Part shown: positions 1 through 5,774 of the stretch, one piece after another
How the letters are laid out: every line of letters starts with the position of its first letter
Position numbering within the stretch: the first letter of the stretch is position 1
Source: an uncultured Taibaiella sp.
GTDB taxonomy: Bacteria > Bacteroidota > Bacteroidia > Chitinophagales > Chitinophagaceae
DNA length: 5,774 bases
Assembly (NCBI GenBank): GCA_946886975.1
Contig: CAMPJV010000181.1
Coordinates: 1 to 5,774 of the forward strand
Direction: 5' to 3'
The notes under the pieces: generated by a model
Told to the model about the DNA's origin: nothing
Seen by the model: the letters and a program-made list of their open reading frames with translations, nothing else
Databases searched by the model: none
Made by a program: the position numbers and the translations under genes

Positions 1-5
1 AAACT

Positions 6-58
6 CTAAATCCTAATTTCTAAATCCTAAACCAAAAGGAAGCTCTAAATCCTAACAA
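6..58. repeat. Degenerate 7-bp tandem repeat (CTAAATC family)
   Basis: Heptamers run in register: CTAAATC (6-12), CTAATTT (13-19), CTAAATC (20-26), CTAAACC (27-33). After an 11-bp interruption they continue as CTAAATC (45-51) and CTAACAA (52-58). The 12-mer TCTAAATCCTAA occurs exactly three times, at 5-16, 19-30 and 44-55. The first two copies are 14 bp apart (two heptamers). The array may extend past the left edge of the window. No coding function is visible. Its role is unknown; it lies downstream of the CBS-protein gene. Confidence 0.75.
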
Positions 59-88
59 GCTAACAATGTCTACTTTCTCTAAAAGGTT

Positions 89-107
89 ACGCTTACCACT
101 TAAGCGT
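89..107. other. Small perfect hairpin, possible weak terminator
   Basis: ACGCTTA (89-95) and TAAGCGT (101-107) are exact inverse complements around a 5-nt loop, giving a 7-bp stem. A third GCTTA follows at 113-117 and could pair with TAAGC as an alternative. Read on the minus strand, the hairpin lies about 105 nt beyond the stop of the CBS-protein gene and is followed by AACCTTTTAG, which has only a short T run. It could end that transcript, but it is not a canonical intrinsic terminator. Confidence 0.3.
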
Positions 108-135
108 CAACTGCTTACACTTGGAATAGAGGGCA

Positions 136-149
136 AAATTACAAATTAC
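136..149. repeat. Two tandem copies of AAATTAC
   Basis: AAATTAC occurs twice back to back (136-142, 143-149), followed by a poor third unit, GACTGAC (150-156). This is a second heptamer family, distinct in sequence from the one at 6-58 but with the same 7-bp period. Two copies alone would be weak evidence; the shared period with its neighbours makes it worth recording. Confidence 0.45.
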
Positions 150-179
150 GACTGACAAATGGGTTTCTGGCCAGACTTT

Positions 180-200
180 ATGGTTTATGTTTAAGGGTTT
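180..200. repeat. Degenerate 7-bp repeat (ATGGTTT / AGGGTTT)
   Basis: Three heptamers in register: ATGGTTT (180-186), ATGTTTA (187-193), AGGGTTT (194-200). The reverse complement gives AAACCCT, TAAACAT, AAACCAT, which resembles the CTAAACC-type units at 6-58. The two arrays therefore look like degenerate copies in opposite orientation around positions 60-175. A perfect 10-bp palindrome, TCTGGCCAGA, sits just before this array at 166-175. Confidence 0.4.
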
Positions 201-211
201 GGAGCTTGACC

Positions 212-874
212 TTACATGTTGATGTAGTTCATCAGGAGGTTATACCTGTCCTGCATATCCTCGTAATGGGCTTGCTCGCCGTAGACGTTCTTTACTATAA
301 AGTTATGGCGCTCGAAGGTGGCGGCGAGGCCCTGCAGGTCGGTGCGGTTGGTCTTTAGGGTGATCTCTATCTTGCCGGTGACCTTGTTCGTGAACAATTG
401 AGTGCTTATGACTATGACTTCTTCGCTCTCACAAATACGGGCTATCTCTGAAAGGCTGTAATCGCGGGGGTCTAACTCGATGATGATGATGCCGCCGGGG
501 TTGTCTACTCCGCTGTTTTCGGTGATATATCTAAGGAGGTCATCCCTGGTGATGGCTCCGAGGTACTTGTTTTCGTTGTCGACCACCGGAACTATGGAGA
601 GGTTTTGCTGGTGGGCTACCCTCATGGCTTCATAGGGGTGGCCGCTGGCAAAAACCGCCGGACGGTAAGTGAGGAAAGTGGCCTTACTAAGCGGCGACTC
701 GGGAGTATCCCAGTCGAGGAGATCGTTCTCCTGCACCAGGGCCATGTACTTTTCTTCAGCCAGGAGGGGAATCTGGGTGAGATTGCTTTCCTCCATCAGG
801 AAGAGGGCCTTGCTACCAGTGTCGGTAAGTAAAAGTGTTGGGACGATGGGTGATATTAGCTGCTCTATTAACAT
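212..874 (-). CDS. CBS-pair protein with ACT-like C-terminus (AcuB-like)
   Basis: A 220-residue soluble, presumably cytoplasmic protein. Residues about 1-57 and 68-120 form two CBS motifs; the second shows the usual pattern ending in LSIVPVVDNENKYLGAITRD (91-110) followed by a short helix. CBS pairs generally bind adenosine nucleotides and act as regulatory modules. Residues about 127-200 begin with a strand, GGIIIIELDP, then alternate helix and strand, as in an ACT-like domain. Length and domain order match AcuB-type proteins (about 210-220 residues), but the acetoin link is not established for this group, so no symbol is given. The start at 874 is the first Met and begins directly with the CBS fold. 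It lies 113 nt downstream of the hydrolase gene on the same strand, so the two may be co-transcribed, although a promoter-like sequence is also present. The ligand and partner are unknown. Confidence 0.88.
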   Translation of the reverse strand: MLIEQLISPIVPTLLLTDTGSKALFLMEESNLTQIPLLAEEKYMALVQENDLLDWDTPESPLSKATFLTYRPAVFASGHPYEAMRVAHQQNLSIVPVVDNENKYLGAITRDDLLRYITENSGVDNPGGIIIIELDPRDYSLSEIARICESEEVIVISTQLFTNKVTGKIEITLKTNRTDLQGLAATFERHNFIVKNVYGEQAHYEDMQDRYNLLMNYINM

Positions 875-891
875 TCTTCATTCACGAGATT

Positions 892-924
892 CAAAGTACC
901 GTGCTATATATACAACAATACAAA
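892..924 (-). promoter_or_regulatory. Candidate Bacteroidota promoter for CBS-protein gene
   Basis: On the minus strand a TTTG (924-921) is followed 22 nt later by TACTTTG (898-892). This resembles the Bacteroidota -33 TTTG / -7 TAnnTTTG pair but is one base short between TA and TTTG. The element ends 17 nt before the ATG at 874, implying a very short leader. No Shine-Dalgarno sequence precedes the start, which is common in this phylum. Confidence 0.33.
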
Positions 925-987
925 ACCTGCACCAGTTTAACAACCTGATAAGTAAATAACAGTGGCATGACAAACATTAGGGAATCC

Positions 988-1749
988 TTAGCCTTTATGC
1001 CGCTGCAGGAACTCGCCCAGGATCTGATTGAACTCCTGCGGCACTTCCATCATGGGAGCGTGGCCGCACTTGTCTATCCAGTGGACCTCGGAGGTGGGCA
1101 GAAGCTGGTGAAACTCCTCGGCCACCATAGGCGGAGTGATCGTGTCATTCTTGCCCCAGATGAGACAAACCGGCACTCTGATATCCTTGAGCTCGTCGCC
1201 AAGGTTGTGCTTGATGGCGGAACGGGCAAGGGAAATGATCTTTAAGGCCTTCAGTCGGTTGTTGACTATGCTATATATCTCATCCACCAGCTCTTTGGAA
1301 GCTACTTTAGGATCGTAGAAGGTGAGTTCTGTCTTCTTGCGGATATATTCGTAATCGCCACGCTTGGGGTATGTTTCGCCCATGCCATTCTCGAAGAGGC
1401 CGGAGCTACCGGTAAGCGTAATGGTCTTTATGTTGTTCTGATTCTTGAGCGCATAGACGAGGCCGATGTGGCCACCGAGGGAGTTTCCCATGAGGTGGAC
1501 CTTGGTGAGCCCCTTCGCCTCTATGAACTTCGTGACGTGCTTGGCAAGGCCAGCTACCGAAGTCTCCAGGAGATTGAGCTCATAGAGAGGCAGGATAGGG
1601 ATAATGACCTTATGCGTTTTGCGGAAATGCTCGACCAGATCTTTAAAGTTGCTAAGGGCGCCAAATAAGCCATGTAGCAAGACGAGAGGCTCGCCCTCTC
1701 CTTCCTCCACAAACTTGAATTTGCCTAAGTGTTGTATTTCGTATTCCAT
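988..1749 (-). CDS. Alpha/beta hydrolase family protein
   Basis: A 253-residue protein when started at 1749. All landmarks of an alpha/beta-hydrolase fold are present: the oxyanion-hole segment VLLHGLFG (23-30), the nucleophile elbow GNSLGG with Ser90, the acid IWGKND with Asp202, and the histidine CGHAPMMEVP with His230. The cap region (about 120-185) is charged and helical. There is no signal peptide, so a cytoplasmic enzyme is likely. The substrate cannot be named from sequence; esterase, lyase or C-C hydrolase activity are all possible. An in-frame Met at 1824 would add 25 residues. I prefer 1749 because MEYEIQHLGKFKFVEEGEGE runs straight into the first core strands at usual family length, while the extension is Asn-rich and overlaps promoter-like sequence. 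It is followed on the same strand by the CBS-protein gene. My recollection is that such hydrolase and CBS-protein genes sit close together, often with pdxJ, in other Bacteroidota; that was not checked here. Confidence 0.9.
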   Translation of the reverse strand: MEYEIQHLGKFKFVEEGEGEPLVLLHGLFGALSNFKDLVEHFRKTHKVIIPILPLYELNLLETSVAGLAKHVTKFIEAKGLTKVHLMGNSLGGHIGLVYALKNQNNIKTITLTGSSGLFENGMGETYPKRGDYEYIRKKTELTFYDPKVASKELVDEIYSIVNNRLKALKIISLARSAIKHNLGDELKDIRVPVCLIWGKNDTITPPMVAEEFHQLLPTSEVHWIDKCGHAPMMEVPQEFNQILGEFLQRHKG

Positions 1750-1769
1750 CAAGTGCTTTAAAGACGGTG

Positions 1770-1804
1770 CTAAAATAACACTGTTTCGGTTATTATTATA
1801 CAGA
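1770..1804 (-). promoter_or_regulatory. Weak candidate promoter for hydrolase gene
   Basis: On the minus strand TATTTTAG (1777-1770) differs from TAnnTTTG at one of the six defined bases. A TCTG (1804-1801), one base off TTTG, lies 23 nt upstream. The element ends 20 nt before the preferred ATG at 1749, a geometry similar to the ispG promoter. If real, transcription would begin inside the longer reading frame, excluding the start at 1824. Confidence 0.28.
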
Positions 1805-1956
1805 GGCGCATTCAGAATACCCATATTATGCCCTGAACGAAGCGGGACCCGTTGCTTTAGATAGCTGCAGCACGAGCGGGAGGCGGAATCAAGATCCTAT
1901 GAAAGACTATAGAAAGTACTATTCAAAGGCGTGGCATCCGTAGGGGTACAGCGGTG

Positions 1957-2022
1957 TTACTCCGTGGTTACACCGTATTTACCCCGTATATATCCCGTAT
2001 TTACCCCGTATTAACTCCATCT
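1957..2022. repeat. Six-unit degenerate 11-bp tandem repeat (TTACCCCGTAT)
   Basis: Six units follow without gaps: TTACTCCGTGG (1957), TTACACCGTAT (1968), TTACCCCGTAT (1979), ATATCCCGTAT (1990), TTACCCCGTAT (2001), TAACTCCATCT (2012). Matches to the consensus TTACCCCGTAT are 8, 10, 11, 9, 11 and 7 of 11. The four central units (1968-2011) match at 41 of 44 positions. Flanking 11-mers on either side match at only 5 of 11, so the array ends there. The period is close to one helical turn, so equivalent bases lie on nearly the same face of the DNA. It lies about 170 bp upstream of the ispG -7 element. Its function is unknown. Confidence 0.8.
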
Positions 2023-2150
2023 ATGCTCCGGGGAAGACCGTGGTAAATGGCATAGACGATCTTAAGAAGATGGAGGAGTTCCCTGGAGGAGAGGGCCGGG
2101 GTAAGTTTTTACATCAGGGCGCAATGCTTTTGAGTTGATGCAGGGGATTT

Positions 2151-2183
2151 GCGGTAGAGAAATTTCACATAGTTCTACAGCGC
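2151..2183 (+). other. Bulged inverted repeat upstream of ispG promoter
   Basis: GCG-GTAGA (2151-2158) can pair with TCTAC-(AG)-CGC (2174-2183), giving eight base pairs interrupted by a 2-nt bulge, with a 15-nt A/T-rich loop. It ends 7 bp before the -7 element of ispG. It could be an operator or the end of an upstream transcript, but an inverted repeat this short may be chance. Confidence 0.2.
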
Positions 2184-2190
2184 ATTGAGC

Positions 2191-2198
2191 TAACTTTG
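2191..2198 (+). promoter_or_regulatory. Bacteroidota -7 promoter element of ispG
   Basis: TAACTTTG is an exact match to the Bacteroidota -7 consensus TAnnTTTG and lies 19 bp before the ispG ATG. A clear -33 TTTG at normal spacing is missing: the best nearby candidate is TTTC at 2163-2166, 24 bp upstream, and the nearest TTTG (2148-2151) is too far. The predicted leader is only about a dozen bases, and no Shine-Dalgarno sequence precedes the start. Confidence 0.5.
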
Positions 2199-2217
2199 CA
2201 GCGGATTTATACACACT

Positions 2218-4227
2218 ATGTTGCAGCAATATTGTCCTTCGCTGACAAGCTACGAGCGGCTGAAGACAAGGGAAGTAAAAGTTGGGGATCTTCTGATAGG
2301 AAATAATAATCCCATTCGGATACAGACTATGACGACCACTGATACGATGGATACGGAAGCTACCGTGGCCCAGACTATCCGTTGTATAGAAGCAGGGGCA
2401 GAACTGGTGAGGATAACGGCGCCGAGCAAGAAAGAGGCTGAGAACCTGCTGCAGATAAAGAACAGGCTGCGGGAGCTGGGATATACCACACCGTTAATCG
2501 CTGATATACACTTTACGCCTAATGCTGCGGAAATAGCGGCAAGAATCATCGAGAAGGTGAGAGTGAACCCTGGGAACTACGTTGATAAGAAGAAGTTTGA
2601 CTTTATAGAGTATTCTGAAACCGAGTATGCTGCGGAGATAGAGCGGATACGGGACCGGTTTACGCCTCTTGTAAAGATCTGCAAGGAATATGGGACGGCG
2701 ATGAGAATCGGTACTAATCATGGGTCTTTGAGCGATAGGATCATGAGTAGGTATGGGGACACGCCGATTGGAATGGTGGAGAGCGCTATGGAGTTCCTGA
2801 GGATAGCGAGGGATGAGCGCTACCACGAGATCGTGCTAAGCATGAAGTCGAGCAATCCGCAGGTGATGGTGCAGGCGTACAGGCTACTGGTGCAAAAGAT
2901 GGATGAGGAATTTGGAGAGTGTTACCCACTGCACCTGGGAGTGACGGAGGCTGGTGACGGAGAGGATGGAAGGATAAAGAGCGCTATAGGGATAGGTACG
3001 CTGCTGGAGGACGGAATAGGTGATACTATAAGGGTGTCGTTGACGGAAGACCCTGAGTTTGAGATACCAGTATGCAGGGATATTGTGAAGAGATACAATG
3101 ACCGGGCGGGGCATGAACCTATTGCTGCGCTGACAGAAGAAGAGAAGGTGGCGTTGCCGTATAGCCCATTCCAATATAAAAGGAGAAAGACAACGTCTGT
3201 AGGCAAGATGGGCAGCGGGCATGTGCCCGTTGTTGTGGCGGACTTTATGAATACAAAGGAGCTGCAGCCTAAGGACCTGGAGGCTGTTGGATACAAGTAT
3301 GATGCTACTACCGATAAGTGGAACATAGGCGATGCTGCGGCTGACTATATATACACAGGTGATCATGAGGTTGGGTTTAGTATTCCCGGAACGCTGCAGG
3401 TGATAGTGAACTATGCGACATGGCTGGGCACAGATGAACCAACGAAGTACCATCCATTGTTTCAGCTACGGGAATATCTTGAATATAAAGAGCGTATTCA
3501 GACGAAGCATTTTGTGGTTGTAGATGCGCATGCCAAATGGACTACTCTGCAGTTGCTGATAGACAGGGCGAAGCAGAATGAGTTTTTGGTGCTTTGCTTG
3601 GAGAGCACGAACCGGCATGCAATGGTGTCAATGAGGAGGTTCCTTACGGAGCTGATGCAGCAGGGGGTTAAGACTCCGGTGATCATTTGCAGCGAGAGTA
3701 TGAAGGAGACTGTTGATGACCAGCTCATTCATTTTGCTACGGATGCTGGCGGGCTGCTGCTGGAGGGATTGGGAGACGGTATCTGGCTGTGGAACAATAT
3801 GCAGGAGATGCAGAACGCAAAGGCAAGCGGCAGGACTTACCTGGAGGTGAAGAACAATCACCAGTTCCTGAACAATACTGCTTTTTCTATACTGCAAGCT
3901 ACGAGAACGAGGATCAGCAAGACGGAGTATATAAGCTGCCCAAGCTGTGGAAGGACGCTATTTGACCTGCAGGAGACAACAGCAAAGATACGCTCGGCTA
4001 CGCATCACCTGAAAGGAGTGAAGATCGCCATAATGGGATGCATAGTGAACGGGCCGGGGGAGATGGCTGATGCAGACTTCGGGTACGTAGGCAGCGGGCC
4101 GGGGAAGATAACACTATACAGAGGCAAGGAAGTGGTGAAGCGGAACGTGAACAGTGACATAGCAGTGGATGAACTGATACAGCTGCTGAAAGACAATGAA
4201 GCGTGGATAGAGCCAACTATGGCTTAG
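2218..4227 (+). CDS. ispG: 4-hydroxy-3-methylbut-2-enyl diphosphate synthase, long form
   Basis: IspG (GcpE) converts 2-C-methyl-D-erythritol 2,4-cyclodiphosphate to HMBPP, the penultimate step of the MEP isoprenoid pathway, in the cytoplasm. The protein has 669 residues, far longer than the roughly 370-residue E. coli form, and has the three-domain layout known from Bacteroidota, chlamydiae and plants. The N-terminal TIM barrel covers about 15-295, with IRIQTMTTTDTMDT (33-46), PLIADIHF (92-99), VRVNPGNY (114-121), RIGTNHGS (163-170) and LGVTEAGDGEDG (240-251). An inserted domain spans about 300-565. The C-terminal iron-sulfur domain spans about 570-669, with cluster ligands Cys574, Cys577 and Cys608 and the expected Glu615 in GCIVNGPGE. 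No catalytic landmark is missing. The start at 2218 fits the family N-terminus and the TAACTTTG element just upstream. It appears to be a single-gene unit. Its last 11 bases overlap the convergent ligase-like gene. Confidence 0.97.
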   Translation: MLQQYCPSLTSYERLKTREVKVGDLLIGNNNPIRIQTMTTTDTMDTEATVAQTIRCIEAGAELVRITAPSKKEAENLLQIKNRLRELGYTTPLIADIHFTPNAAEIAARIIEKVRVNPGNYVDKKKFDFIEYSETEYAAEIERIRDRFTPLVKICKEYGTAMRIGTNHGSLSDRIMSRYGDTPIGMVESAMEFLRIARDERYHEIVLSMKSSNPQVMVQAYRLLVQKMDEEFGECYPLHLGVTEAGDGEDGRIKSAIGIGTLLEDGIGDTIRVSLTEDPEFEIPVCRDIVKRYNDRAGHEPIAALTEEEKVALPYSPFQYKRRKTTSVGKMGSGHVPVVVADFMNTKELQPKDLEAVGYKYDATTDKWNIGDAAADYIYTGDHEVGFSIPGTLQVIVNYATWLGTDEPTKYHPLFQLREYLEYKERIQTKHFVVVDAHAKWTTLQLLIDRAKQNEFLVLCLESTNRHAMVSMRRFLTELMQQGVKTPVIICSESMKETVDDQLIHFATDAGGLLLEGLGDGIWLWNNMQEMQNAKASGRTYLEVKNNHQFLNNTAFSILQATRTRISKTEYISCPSCGRTLFDLQETTAKIRSATHHLKGVKIAIMGCIVNGPGEMADADFGYVGSGPGKITLYRGKEVVKRNVNSDIAVDELIQLLKDNEAWIEPTMA

Positions 4228-5674
4228 CCTCAAGCTCTTTCTTTTCCAGCTCCCTACTCTTGCGGTCAAGAATGATGAGAATAGCTATGCTCAGGTAGAA
4301 AAGGGCTCCCACCTTATGAGTTTCCAATAGTTCAGAGAAGAAGTTATTGATAAAGCCAGCGGCAAACATCATTGCCATGGCCAGGGTTATCTTTTTATAG
4401 AACCTGTCCTTAAACCGGTAGTACGTCTTCTGAGCCTGTGCAAAGACAACCATTACAAGAACTGCATAGAGGATCATCGCAGGCCAGCCCTGCTCTACAA
4501 GCATAAGCAGGAAGTAATTGTGGGTAGTAGACTTCTCAGGATTGCGACTTACCCACGTGCGGAAAGAGGAAACTGCGTAGGGCTTGTAGTGGTAGTAAAA
4601 GGAATTGGGGCCGTAACCGGTAAGCGGTCTGTCGCCACTCATCCTGATACCAGCTATCCATCTGTAGAGACGCTCCATAGACGACATGTCTTCACCACGG
4701 AAGGTAGCGATGATGTGGTCGGTCCAGGTCTTATGCATGTAGGTCCTGTCAAGCTCCGGGCGGTAGCTGATGAATCTGTTGTTACTGATCATGAACGCCA
4801 GTATCAATGCCATCATGCCATAGAATGCAGGCATCACCAGATTGACAAGCCGAAGGCGAATGGCTATGTAGATGACGTAGGCGAAAACCACTGCCACCAT
4901 TGCGGCGCGGGCGTAAGTGAAGTAGATAGCAGGCAGGAAGAAAATGATGATGATAAGCAGCAGGCCTCTGACGATCCAGTTCATGCCACGGGTAAGTGGA
5001 TATGCCAGGCAGAGGACAGGGAAGAACATCGACATTACGGTGGAGTAGTCCACGTGGTTATAGTAAAGGATGCCTATAGCCTTCTCCACTTTGCGGAAGT
5101 TGAAGCCTATGCGGTAGTGCTGATAGAAGATGAAGACCATTGTGACGAACAATGGAATAAGGAAAAACACAAAGCCTTTCCGGAAATCTTTCTTCTCCTT
5201 AAAGATGAAGAGTGGAAGAACTAGAAAGGAAACCAGGAACCAGCACTTTGCCAGGAGAAATTTGACAGAATAGAGCAGCTCAGTGGAAAAGACTACTGTG
5301 ACAATAAGCCAGATGAACTGCAGGACTATTATCACTACCAAGGGATTCTGCCACCACCAGCGTGGAATGAGTGCTGGATTATTGGCCCACATGAGTACGA
5401 ACACCAGCAGGAAGAACCACATCATGGGCTCATCGGGCAGGGATGTAGATAATGCTCCGCCTGCGAACTCTAGCTGTATGGAGAATGGAATAAAGGCCAG
5501 GAATATCCAATAGGCGGTCTTCCAGTTAATGCCAACCAACAGGATGTATAAATAAACAAAGGGCACGCCCAACAGCAGGTAGCTTCCAGTGAGGCCGAAT
5601 AGGGCTACACTAAGAAAGAGCACAGCAAAGCTTATGTTCCTGCCAACCTTGTTATCTGTACCTGTTAGTTGCAT
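4217..5674 (-). CDS. O-antigen ligase/polymerase family membrane protein (Wzy_C)
   Basis: A 485-residue inner-membrane protein with about 12 hydrophobic helices and a charged C-terminal tail ending in EKKELEAKP. The Wzy_C signature is clear: FTYARAAM (252-259) after a helix, then a large soluble loop (about 298-385) with RLYRWIAGIRMSGDRPLTGYGPNSF (335-359, shown here only to identify its R, W and P-x-x-G-x-G pattern), then STTHNYFLLMLVEQG (382-396) with His385-Asn386 opening the next helix. Family members either polymerise undecaprenyl-linked repeat units (Wzy) or ligate glycans to lipid A core (WaaL) or protein; sequence alone does not separate these. The start at 5674 overlaps the stop of the upstream membrane-protein gene in TAATG, implying an operon with translational coupling. 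If that neighbour is a Wzz-type protein, the polymerase role is favoured. The 3' end overlaps ispG by 11 bp in convergent orientation. Confidence 0.88.
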   Translation of the reverse strand: MQLTGTDNKVGRNISFAVLFLSVALFGLTGSYLLLGVPFVYLYILLVGINWKTAYWIFLAFIPFSIQLEFAGGALSTSLPDEPMMWFFLLVFVLMWANNPALIPRWWWQNPLVVIIVLQFIWLIVTVVFSTELLYSVKFLLAKCWFLVSFLVLPLFIFKEKKDFRKGFVFFLIPLFVTMVFIFYQHYRIGFNFRKVEKAIGILYYNHVDYSTVMSMFFPVLCLAYPLTRGMNWIVRGLLLIIIIFFLPAIYFTYARAAMVAVVFAYVIYIAIRLRLVNLVMPAFYGMMALILAFMISNNRFISYRPELDRTYMHKTWTDHIIATFRGEDMSSMERLYRWIAGIRMSGDRPLTGYGPNSFYYHYKPYAVSSFRTWVSRNPEKSTTHNYFLLMLVEQGWPAMILYAVLVMVVFAQAQKTYYRFKDRFYKKITLAMAMMFAAGFINNFFSELLETHKVGALFYLSIAILIILDRKSRELEKKELEAKP

Positions 5675-5774
5675 TAGCGATTTACAGAAACGACCATCTT
5701 ATAATAGGAAGTGAGCAGCAGATAGAGAATGCTGAAGAACAATCCGAGAAAGAAGCTTGCGGCAAGCACTATGG
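5674..5774 (-). CDS. C-terminal end of a membrane protein, possibly Wzz-like (partial)
   Basis: Only the last 32 codons and the stop (5676-5674) are in the window; the gene continues past the right edge. The visible end has one hydrophobic helix, IVLAASFFLGLFFSILYLLL, followed by a short basic tail, TSYYKMVVSVNR, which by the positive-inside rule should be cytoplasmic. A final helix with a short cytoplasmic tail, directly upstream of a Wzy_C protein, is what a Wzz/chain-length determinant or polysaccharide co-polymerase would show. Other membrane proteins end in the same way, so the identity is inference from context. Its TAA shares one base with the ATG of the ligase-like gene. Confidence 0.7.
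   Translation of the reverse strand, partial: IVLAASFFLGLFFSILYLLLTSYYKMVVSVNR

Larger units (their letters stand above)
1750..2217. other. Divergent intergenic region between hydrolase and ispG
   Basis: 468 bp with no convincing gene. It holds a weak promoter-like sequence for the hydrolase (left), an 11-bp phased repeat array (1957-2022), a long-range inverted repeat (CTCCATCT 2015-2022 with AGATGGAG 2068-2075, and CTATGC 2021-2026 with GCATAG 2050-2055), a bulged hairpin (2151-2183) and the ispG -7 element (2191-2198). One plus-strand frame is open for 64 codons (1944-2135, stop 2136-2138), but its first ATG is at 2070 and it crosses the repeat array, so it is not called as a gene. Confidence 0.7.

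Noticed and set aside
6..58. CRISPR array
   Set aside because: The repeats are 7 bp and contiguous, without spacers of uniform length, and no cas genes are present.
66..155. Short plus-strand frame of 29 codons starting ATG at 66, with a basic product
   Set aside because: It is very short, has no ribosome binding signal, runs across the hairpin and the AAATTAC repeat, and resembles no family I recognise.
1841..1856. Quasi-palindrome AGCGGGACCCGTTGCT
   Set aside because: The core CGGG-A-CCCG has a one-base loop and the outer arms are mismatched, so it cannot form a normal hairpin and has no T-tract.
1944..2138. Plus-strand open frame of 64 codons through the 11-bp array
   Set aside because: It follows a stop at 1941-1943, has no ATG before 2070, and its sequence is dictated by the non-triplet repeat. 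Probably open by chance.
2884..3453. Long minus-strand frames inside ispG
   Set aside because: The plus strand encodes a complete IspG with all cluster ligands; the antisense products have no family features.
4520..5224. A 234-codon plus-strand frame opposite the ligase-like gene
   Set aside because: The product is His/Asp/Glu-rich with no recognisable fold, as expected for the antisense of a hydrophobic membrane-protein gene. The minus-strand frame has clear Wzy_C motifs.

Overview
The window looks like chromosomal DNA of a Bacteroidota member, most likely a Chitinophagaceae/Chitinophaga-type organism. This is inferred from the 669-residue, three-domain form of IspG, a TAnnTTTG-type promoter element, start codons without Shine-Dalgarno sequences, and the style of the CBS/ACT protein and the O-antigen ligase-like protein. 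No species is claimed.

Layout: (1) Positions 1-211 are non-coding and contain several families of 7-bp-periodic short repeats and one small perfect hairpin. (2) Positions 212-874 (minus) encode a CBS-pair protein with an ACT-like C-terminus, resembling AcuB. (3) Positions 988-1749 (minus) encode an alpha/beta hydrolase with an intact Ser-Asp-His triad; the longer in-frame start at 1824 is not preferred. (4) Positions 1750-2217 are a 468-bp divergent intergenic region with a degenerate 11-bp tandem array (1957-2022) and an exact Bacteroidota -7 element just before ispG. (5) Positions 2218-4227 (plus) encode IspG (GcpE), the [4Fe-4S] enzyme of the MEP isoprenoid pathway. (6) Positions 4217-5674 (minus) encode a polytopic membrane protein of the O-antigen ligase/polymerase (Wzy_C) family. 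(7) Positions 5674-5774 (minus) hold the C-terminal end of another membrane protein that overlaps the ligase-like gene by one base (TAATG). It could be a Wzz-type chain-length regulator.

Functionally the window joins three unrelated units: a minus-strand pair of housekeeping-type genes (hydrolase, then CBS protein), a single essential metabolic gene (ispG), and the 3' end of a surface-polysaccharide operon entering from the right. ispG and the polysaccharide operon converge and overlap by 11 coding bases, so there is no intergenic space for a terminator between them. I see no mobile element, CRISPR array, tRNA, rRNA or defence system. The least explained structure is in the two non-coding stretches: the heptamer-rich left edge and the 11-bp phased array upstream of ispG.
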